From: 2-02-FULL-43-11-A sp964477065
Lineage (GTDB): Bacteria; Patescibacteriota; Microgenomatia; UBA1406; HO2-37-13b
Length of the DNA stretch: 12,962 nucleotides
Assembly: GCA_964477065.1 (NCBI GenBank)
Contig: CAYZCU010000026.1
Coordinates: 1 to 12,962 of the forward strand
Reading direction: 5' to 3'
In this document: in pieces, positions 8,001-12,962 of the stretch
How the letters are laid out: every line of letters starts with the position of its first letter
Numbering within the stretch: the stretch's first letter is position 1
The notes under the pieces: model-generated
Databases searched by the model: none
What the model was told of the DNA's origin: nothing
Seen by the model: only the letters and a program-made list of their open reading frames with translations
Position numbers and translations under genes: made by a program

Positions 8001-8313
8001 ATCACCATGATTGGGAAAATGATCTTCTTTTTAGGGACATTTGCATCAGCGTTTACGACGCCTCTCGTAAGCAGATTTGAAGGCATGAAAAAGGATTCTT
8101 CAAAAATTTTATATTCGACGTTAGCTGTTACAAGCCTATTAGTAGGTGTTGGGTATACAATATTTGGATATTTTGGCTGGTATGTTGCTCCAATCTTGTT
8201 TGGACCTAAAGTCTATACAATTCTTCCATATTTGCCGACAATAACTGGGGCTCTTGCATTGTTCACTATTTCAAAGGTATTTACAGATTACTATCTTATT
8301 AAGAAACGCTTTA
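5046..8313 (+). CDS. Multi-module GT2-GT2-flippase fusion (interrupted by gap)
   Basis: A single open frame of 1,089 residues reaches the gap. Module 1 (1-235) is a DPM1/GtrB-like GT2 that should transfer a sugar to a polyprenyl phosphate: IIIPVRNEE, IIIIDDHSSDST, DADLQNDP (92-99) and NRDTGVSK (202-209). Two membrane helices (about 278-322) link it to module 2 (345-720), an XagB/cellulose-synthase-like processive-type GT2 with EEDD (386-389), YDAED (437-441), PLGGTSNHF, VTEDCDLGIRL (TED at 531-533) and QRSRWIKGYMQ (568-578), then four or so membrane helices. Module 3 (733-1089) is a Wzx/MATE-type polysaccharide flippase (PF01943/PF13440-like) with about ten helices before the gap, including SDVLFAKHYLS (965-975). 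The gap cuts it at YYLIKKRF; two likely final helices lie beyond. All catalytic motifs are intact, arguing against a decayed gene. GC is low: one sampled 60-base line has 30%. I know each family; this combination I infer to be unusual. Confidence 0.88.
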
Positions 8314-8377
8314 NNNNNNNNNNTCAAGATCTATTGAAAGTAATTTTCCCCTATCAATCTTCTTAAGAATCGCTTTA
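8291..8377. repeat. 23-nt near-repeat flanking the assembly gap
   Basis: The 23 bases before the gap (8291-8313) and those at 8355-8377 match at 20 positions. Both encode in register: L-I-K-K-R-F on the left and L-L-K-N-R-F on the right. This suggests two contig ends that overlap or near-duplicate the same place, with error-prone bases at 8324-8354. Overlaying the copies keeps the reading frame and restores a 12-helix flippase. A real tandem repeat is the alternative. Confidence 0.45.
8314..8323. other. Assembly gap (10 N)
   Basis: A run of ten N placed inside the flippase module. Its true length is unknown and could be zero or negative (overlapping contigs), as the near-repeat at its edges suggests. 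The bases just to the right (8324-8343) contain stop codons in the frame that later encodes the flippase end. Confidence 0.97.
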
Positions 8378-9720
8378 TTTTTACTCTTGCGCTACTTATT
8401 CTCGGTGGAGGTGCTGTGATATTGCTTATGACACGGCATAACAGTCTAGATGATTTCGTGAAAAGCATGTCTTTGATTTGGTCTGCACATCTTCTCCTTA
8501 ATATATTACTGCATATTTGCATTGATAAACTCATTCCATTGGAGAAAAAAATACTACATGTTATTTATACACTTCGTAAACTTCGATCTGAACCAAACTT
8601 AAATGTCCAGACACATGGTATGAAAATATTGATCTTTAACTGGCGGGATACAAAACATAAATGGGCTGGTGGAGCAGAGGTATATATCCATGAGCTGGCA
8701 AAAAGGTGGGTTCAGGAGGGCAATACTGTAACGCTTTTTTGTGGTAATGGCTCACGTAATGTAGCTCATGAATCGATTGATGGAATCGAAATATATAGAC
8801 GTGGGACATTTAGCACTGTTTACGTATGGGCATGCTTGTATTATTTTGTAAAATTTCGTGGAAACTATGACATCATTGTTGATGCAGAAAATGGTATCCC
8901 ATTCTTTACTCCATTTTATGTACGAGAAAAAGTAGTCCTTTTAATACATCATGTTCATCAAGAGGTATTTCATAGAAGTCTTATTGCCCCACTGGCTCAT
9001 CTGGCTGCATTTCTTGAAGCAATTGTAATGCCCTTTGTATATAGAAATTCACAAGTTGTAACTGTTTCACCATCATCACGTGATGAAATTATTAGACATA
9101 AATTAACTCGTAAGAAACCGCTTATCATTCATAATGGTGTCGATATAGAGACATACAAACCGGGGAAGAAAAATACACGACCAATGATTATGTATCTGGG
9201 AAGGCTTCAATATTATAAAAGTCTAAATATTTTTATTCGTGCGGCAGAGCAAGTTTTAAAAAAATATCCACATGCACAATTTGTTATAGCAGGCGAGGGC
9301 GAAGAGAGAAAAAATCTTGAAGCATTTACCAAGAAACTTAATATTGCACATAAGATTAAGTTCCTTGGTAAAGTTGACGAAAAAAAGAAAATATCATTGT
9401 TTCAAAAGGCCTGGGTATTTGTCAATCCGTCTTTAATGGAGGGATGGGGAATTACAACTATAGAAGCTAATGCATGTGGGACTCCTGCTGTTACATCACA
9501 TGTGTCAGGATTAAAGGATTCAGTTCAGAATGAAAAAACAGGTTTCCTGGTTCCTTATGGTGATGTCGATGCGTTTGCAGAGAAGATTTGCACTCTCATT
9601 GAAGATCAAAAACTACATAGGCAGATGGCCGATGATTCTGTTGAGTGGGCGCAAAGCTTTAGATGGGAAAAAAGCGCGCAAACATTTTTTTCATTCCTGC
9701 AAAAATATGCTACAACATAA
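8344..9720 (+). CDS. Flippase C-terminal helices in frame with a GT4 glycosyltransferase
   Basis: Open from just after TAA 8341-8343 to 9720 (458 codons). The first part (LLKNRFIFTLALLILGGG, then SLIWSAHLLLNILLHI) gives two membrane helices, exactly what the interrupted flippase lacks. Without a stop, a linker of about 40 residues leads to a complete GT4 enzyme beginning at M in THGMKILIFNW (ATG 8620, 366 residues if used as a start). The GT4 part has the GT-B layout: AGGAEVYIHELAKRW (glycine loop), VTVSPSSRDE, IIHNGVDIETY (170-180), MYLGRLQYYKSL (R195) and the nucleotide-sugar motif SLMEGWGITTIEA with E274 and E282 (EX7E). No Shine-Dalgarno precedes ATG 8620 and no stop precedes it, so either it is the fourth module of the upstream protein or an internal start is used. 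GTG 8416 falls inside a helix and is an unlikely start. The sugar substrate cannot be read from sequence. Confidence 0.8.
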   Translation, partial: FSPINLLKNRFIFTLALLILGGGAVILLMTRHNSLDDFVKSMSLIWSAHLLLNILLHICIDKLIPLEKKILHVIYTLRKLRSEPNLNVQTHGMKILIFNWRDTKHKWAGGAEVYIHELAKRWVQEGNTVTLFCGNGSRNVAHESIDGIEIYRRGTFSTVYVWACLYYFVKFRGNYDIIVDAENGIPFFTPFYVREKVVLLIHHVHQEVFHRSLIAPLAHLAAFLEAIVMPFVYRNSQVVTVSPSSRDEIIRHKLTRKKPLIIHNGVDIETYKPGKKNTRPMIMYLGRLQYYKSLNIFIRAAEQVLKKYPHAQFVIAGEGEERKNLEAFTKKLNIAHKIKFLGKVDEKKKISLFQKAWVFVNPSLMEGWGITTIEANACGTPAVTSHVSGLKDSVQNEKTGFLVPYGDVDAFAEKICTLIEDQKLHRQMADDSVEWAQSFRWEKSAQTFFSFLQKYATT

Positions 9721-10834
9721 AAAATTACATATCGCATACATTGATTTTGACGATATTCAAAATCCACTTCTAGGAGCTGGCCAAGCTGTTGCAACGTACC
9801 AGCTTGGGAGAAGGTTAGTAAAACGAGGTCATAAGGTAACTGTGTACTGCTCGAGATATCCAGGGTATAGGGATCGTGTTGACAGCGGTATTACATATAT
9901 ACACATTGGTATAGGATCACCTTACATTCGATTAAATAATGTGTTTTTCCTTTTTTTTGTGCCTCTTAAAGTTTTATCACTACGGAATATAGACATTATT
10001 GTTGAATCATTTGTAGCTCCAATTTCTACATTGTGTAGTCCGCTTTTTACATCGATACCTGTGATAGCACTGCCGTCAATGTTTAACGCACATGAGTTTG
10101 CAAAAAAATACAAGCTTCCATTTCATTGGTTTGAGAGAATAGGTATGAAAGCCTACTCATATATACTTCCCTATTCTGACATAGATGCTGGTAAGGCACG
10201 ACGACTTAATCCTACTATTCAATATGAAATGGTCCCACAAGGTGTTACCGAAGAGTATTTCAAAATAGTCAGAAAGCACCCTCAGCATATTCTCTACTTA
10301 GGCAGATTGGATATAAGTCAGAAGGGTATAGATTTATTATTGCTTGCATACAAAAAGATTGTTGACAGATCACCTTATCCTCTCATCATTGCTGGACATG
10401 GACCTGATGAAGTGAAGATACGAGCCTTTATACGAAAGCTAGGTCTTGAGGATAAGGTACAACTGGTTGGAAGCGCATATGGTCAAAAAAAAATGGATCT
10501 TATATCTGAAGCTGCATGTGTTGTCTTCCCATCGAGACATGACGAAATGTGTCTGTGGACACTTGAAGCTTTGGCGAGTGGCATGCCACATGTCATATTT
10601 GATTTACCTGAAAGCGCTTGGATCCCAAACTCTGTTGCACTGAAGTGTCATCCATTTGATGTTGAGGCATTTGCAATAAATATGCTTAAAGTTCTTGAAC
10701 CTCGTTTAAATAGGAGTATGGGACTCAATGCTCGCGAGTTTGCTCGACTATATTCATGGGACAACGTTGTAGAAAAGTTTGAGACATTTACATATAAAGT
10801 GCTGTCAATTGAAAAAAGCAAGTATGAAAAATAA
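9707..10834 (+). CDS. GT4 family glycosyltransferase
   Basis: A 375-residue GT-B enzyme, cytoplasmic or membrane-associated. The N-terminal half opens with LHIAYIDFDD and GAGQAVATYQLGRRLVKRGHKVTVYC (residues 23-48), an acceptor-side Rossmann fold. The C-terminal half has VPQGV (176-180), ILYLGRLDISQKGIDLLL (195-212), LIIAGHGPDE (226-235) and FPSRHDEMCLWTLEALASG (274-292). In the EX7E motif the first Glu is replaced by Asp279; the second is E287. The start ATG 9707 lies inside the previous gene, overlapping it by 14 nt in another frame, with no Shine-Dalgarno, so re-initiation is likely. It probably adds one sugar to the locus glycan. It differs clearly from the preceding GT4 and is not a recent duplicate. 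Confidence 0.88.
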   Translation: MLQHKKLHIAYIDFDDIQNPLLGAGQAVATYQLGRRLVKRGHKVTVYCSRYPGYRDRVDSGITYIHIGIGSPYIRLNNVFFLFFVPLKVLSLRNIDIIVESFVAPISTLCSPLFTSIPVIALPSMFNAHEFAKKYKLPFHWFERIGMKAYSYILPYSDIDAGKARRLNPTIQYEMVPQGVTEEYFKIVRKHPQHILYLGRLDISQKGIDLLLLAYKKIVDRSPYPLIIAGHGPDEVKIRAFIRKLGLEDKVQLVGSAYGQKKMDLISEAACVVFPSRHDEMCLWTLEALASGMPHVIFDLPESAWIPNSVALKCHPFDVEAFAINMLKVLEPRLNRSMGLNAREFARLYSWDNVVEKFETFTYKVLSIEKSKYEK

Positions 10835-11735
10835 AATTCAACCTACAACTCTAACTGTCGGGATATGTGCATTCAATGAAGAAAAAAACATAGCTCAGCT
10901 TATTGATCGTATCCTAAAGCAAAAAGGAATATCTTTTTTACTAGAAAAAATAATTATTGTTAATGATATGAGTTATGATTCAACAGGACAGATAGTGAAA
11001 AAGATTGGGGAGTCAAATCCGCAGGTTATTCTTTATAATCAAGCTCAACGATCAGGAAAATCTGGATGTTTAAGCTATCTCTACTCTCATGTCCAATCGG
11101 ATGTACTCATTACATTTGATGCTGATGTTACCCTAGTAGACGAATCTGTTATAGAAAATATTGTTACTACATATAAGGAAACTGGTGCTGATCTTATTTA
11201 CCCAAGGGTTGACCCATTACATTCAGAAACATTCTTCGGAAAAATTGTGTTTACCTATGAACAGTTTTGGCGACGATGTATTGACAATCTTAACAATGGA
11301 TCGAACATACATAGATGTCTTGGATGTTGCATGTGCTACTCTCGAAAATTGTATTCGCAACTCCAGATCCCAAGACATATTCAGGCTGATGATCACTTCA
11401 CGTATCTTTATGCAACGTTGCACAATTTGAAATCATCTTTTTGTAAGTCAGCACTCATCCAATATAAAGTTCCTGAAACATTCTCTGATTATCTCAATCA
11501 GTTCAGACGTTATTCTAATTCACATGATGTACTTATATCTGAGTTTGGAGATGAAGTTAAAAATATATACAAAATATCTACAAAGTCAAAGCTAAAAGCT
11601 TATTTTTACATGTTTACATCTACTCCAGTGTATATGACACTAGCATGTATCTTACAAATAGTTCAAAGGATTTCATTAGCATCTGTTAGTCAAAATTCAA
11701 GTAGGTCATGGGAGACCATAGCATCAACAAAATGA
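10824..11735 (+). CDS. GT2 family glycosyltransferase, first of a tandem pair
   Basis: A 303-residue GT-A glycosyltransferase. TLTVGICAFNEEKNI (9-23) binds the nucleotide, IIIVNDMSYDST (43-54) is the second block and ITFDADV (96-102) supplies the metal-binding DXD. QADDHFTY (187-194) replaces the usual ED acceptor-side motif. Around the acceptor loop there is an unusual Cys cluster, C165, C168, C169 and C171 (HRCLGCCMCYSRK). A hydrophobic segment near 267-288 suggests membrane attachment. ATG 10824 overlaps the previous gene by 11 nt; an earlier GTG or similar start (10779) would extend it by 15 poorly conserved residues, so I did not use it. The stop overlaps the next ATG as ATGA. The acceptor and sugar are unknown. 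Confidence 0.87.
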   Translation: MKNKIQPTTLTVGICAFNEEKNIAQLIDRILKQKGISFLLEKIIIVNDMSYDSTGQIVKKIGESNPQVILYNQAQRSGKSGCLSYLYSHVQSDVLITFDADVTLVDESVIENIVTTYKETGADLIYPRVDPLHSETFFGKIVFTYEQFWRRCIDNLNNGSNIHRCLGCCMCYSRKLYSQLQIPRHIQADDHFTYLYATLHNLKSSFCKSALIQYKVPETFSDYLNQFRRYSNSHDVLISEFGDEVKNIYKISTKSKLKAYFYMFTSTPVYMTLACILQIVQRISLASVSQNSSRSWETIASTK

Positions 11736-12631
11736 AAAAAGAATATTCTATCACGGTTGGGATATGTGCTTTAAATGAGGAAAAGACTATTCGTCAGGTT
11801 ATTGAACAGGTCCTAACTCAGGAGCAAGAGGGGTGGGAGCTAAAGGAGTTGAGAGTATATTCTGATGGCTCGACAGATGATACAGTTCAAAGAGCAAGGG
11901 CAGTCAATGACTCTCGTATTGTAGTTATATCGAGTAACGAAAGAAAGGGGAAAACGTTTCGACTTCAGCAGTTGTTTGATGAAGCTCAGGGAGAAATTAT
12001 CGTCATGTTTGATGCAGATATCTCATTGGTTGGAAAAGAAGTGATAACTAGACTGGTGAAATCTTTTACAGATAGAGATGTTGCACTCGTTGGAGGGAAC
12101 TCTCGCCCATTTAAGCCAGTTAGCTTTTTTGAAAAGGCAGTTTACTCTACATTTCGTGTTTTCTATGAGTCTCGTTTAAAGATGAAGAATGGACATTCTA
12201 TATTTGGAGCAACTGGCTCAATTATGGCAGGAAGGAAAACATTTTTACAGTCATTTAGATTCCCAAAAATCATTAATGAGGATGCATATATATACATGAC
12301 CTGTATTACTCAAGGTTTCAAGTTTCGATATATCGACAGTGCAGTCATAGAGTATGCTTTGCCAAAAAATGCCAAAGACTATATTAAACAGGTCGTTCGA
12401 TCAGAGCCATCAAGTGTCGAAATGGAATTAAAAAAATACTTTGGAGATACCGTCCAAGAAGAATTTTATCGCCCACATATGTTTTATGTGACAGCAATTG
12501 TAAAGGAATGTGTACGAAATCCAATTGGAGTTATGTATGTCATTCTTCTCAACATTTTAAGTCGCTGGATTGCCCCTTTTATGCTGAGAAATTACAAACT
12601 TGAGTGGTTTACTGCACATTCAACACATTAA
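11732..12631 (+). CDS. GT2 family glycosyltransferase, second of a tandem pair
   Basis: A 299-residue paralogue of the preceding gene. It shares the opening TVGICALNEEKTI, then YSDGSTDDT (43-51), IVMFDADISLVG (90-101, DXD at 94-96), GATGSIMAGRKTF at the acceptor loop and INEDAYIYMT (181-190), whose Glu-Asp is the likely catalytic-base region. A hydrophobic stretch at about 264-284 (IGVMYVILLNILSRW) is a probable membrane helix, as in GT2 enzymes acting on lipid-linked substrates. Unlike its neighbour it keeps canonical motifs. ATG 11732 shares four bases with the preceding stop; an upstream start at 11708 would add eight residues. It ends 1 nt before the next ATG. Confidence 0.87.
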   Translation: MKKEYSITVGICALNEEKTIRQVIEQVLTQEQEGWELKELRVYSDGSTDDTVQRARAVNDSRIVVISSNERKGKTFRLQQLFDEAQGEIIVMFDADISLVGKEVITRLVKSFTDRDVALVGGNSRPFKPVSFFEKAVYSTFRVFYESRLKMKNGHSIFGATGSIMAGRKTFLQSFRFPKIINEDAYIYMTCITQGFKFRYIDSAVIEYALPKNAKDYIKQVVRSEPSSVEMELKKYFGDTVQEEFYRPHMFYVTAIVKECVRNPIGVMYVILLNILSRWIAPFMLRNYKLEWFTAHSTH

Positions 12632-12632
12632 A

Positions 12633-12962
12633 ATGAATACTTTATTGAGTGAAACATCAACTTTTATAGATGACTTATCACCTGATAAGGAAAATTTTAG
12701 TGGTCGAGTGGGTTTATATATTGCTCCATCAGGAGAAAGATTTGTTATAAAAAAACACGTTGCAGAAGATGTTGATAGAAATCACGAAGGTTTACAAAAT
12801 GAAGCAAATGTATTGAAGTTCTTAACACAAAGTATCACTCCATCAAAAAAGATAACCTTTCCGCACTTTATATCATTCAATAAAAAAGGTTCGATATCTG
12901 AACTTGTGATGAAAAAAGTGAAGGGAAGGCATATCAATACGTATTCACAAAAAGTTCAAATT
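12633..12962 (+). CDS. Kinase-fold (APH-like) phosphotransferase, N-terminal part
   Basis: Cut by the window end after 110 residues and too short to name firmly. What is visible fits the N-lobe of the aminoglycoside-phosphotransferase/choline-kinase superfamily: a glycine-containing strand turn (FSGRVGLYIAPSGE, 22-35), a strand with the candidate ATP-binding Lys (RFVIKKH, 36-42), NEANVLKFL (57-65) with the helix Glu that would pair with that Lys, and a hinge-like SELVMKKVKGRHI (89-101). Starts 1 nt after the previous stop. In a polysaccharide locus such a kinase may phosphorylate a sugar or a lipid/glycan intermediate. The catalytic loop (HxD) lies beyond the window, so activity cannot be judged. 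Confidence 0.55.
   Translation, partial: MNTLLSETSTFIDDLSPDKENFSGRVGLYIAPSGERFVIKKHVAEDVDRNHEGLQNEANVLKFLTQSITPSKKITFPHFISFNKKGSISELVMKKVKGRHINTYSQKVQI

Noticed and set aside
8325..8366. Apparent end of the fusion protein (QDLLKVIFPYQSS) right after the second gap
   Set aside because: The frame across ten N is arbitrary; another frame to the right encodes flippase-like helices, so this stop is probably not the real end.
9530..9706. 59-codon N-terminal extension of the second GT4
   Set aside because: It lies within the C-terminal end of the preceding GT4 in another frame; the Rossmann fold begins just after ATG 9707.

Overview
The window looks like a fragment of a metagenome-assembled bacterial genome: it carries two runs of exactly ten N (4195-4204 and 8314-8323), i.e. 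scaffold joins of unknown true length. Gene style suggests a Patescibacteria/CPR-type lineage: short intergenic spaces, many start-stop overlaps, almost no Shine-Dalgarno sequences, a short TruB without an obvious PUA tail, and a CcdA-thioredoxin fusion. That placement is inference; the standard code (TGA = stop) fits every gene.

Region 1 (1-4133) is housekeeping-like and has the higher GC. It holds the 3' part of an rmuC-like gene (+); a convergent two-gene unit on the minus strand (a small 4-TM 'phage holin family 4' membrane protein followed by a family-4-type uracil-DNA glycosylase that has lost all four expected Fe-S cysteines); and a plus-strand pair, a DipZ-like CcdA/thioredoxin fusion and a TruB tRNA pseudouridine synthase 2 nt apart. 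A 9-bp inverted repeat lies across the short divergent promoter region and the dipZ start codon.

Region 2 (4134-5045) contains the first assembly gap and a minus-strand exported TasA/camelysin-like protein cut by that gap. Its strong Shine-Dalgarno sits at ideal distance from an ATA codon, with no ATG that would give the full signal peptide. A 258-nt AT-rich divergent spacer follows, with two inverted repeats and an extended -10 (TGATATAAT) facing the next locus.

Region 3 (5046-12962) is a low-GC cell-surface polysaccharide locus, all on the plus strand and tightly packed. Its centre is a giant open frame joining a DPM1-type GT2 domain, a membrane-embedded processive-type GT2 (XagB/cellulose-synthase-like) and a Wzx/MATE-type flippase in one polypeptide. 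The second gap interrupts the flippase. Beyond it, the reading frame that encodes the two missing flippase helices runs without a stop into a GT4 glycosyltransferase, so the native product may have four modules (about 1,500 residues). A second GT4, two tandem paralogous GT2 enzymes and the start of a kinase-fold (APH-like) protein follow, overlapping or 1 nt apart. Together they suggest a machine that builds a lipid-linked or processive glycan and moves it across the membrane, with initiation, elongation and export partly covalently linked. No tRNA, rRNA, CRISPR array or insertion sequence was seen.
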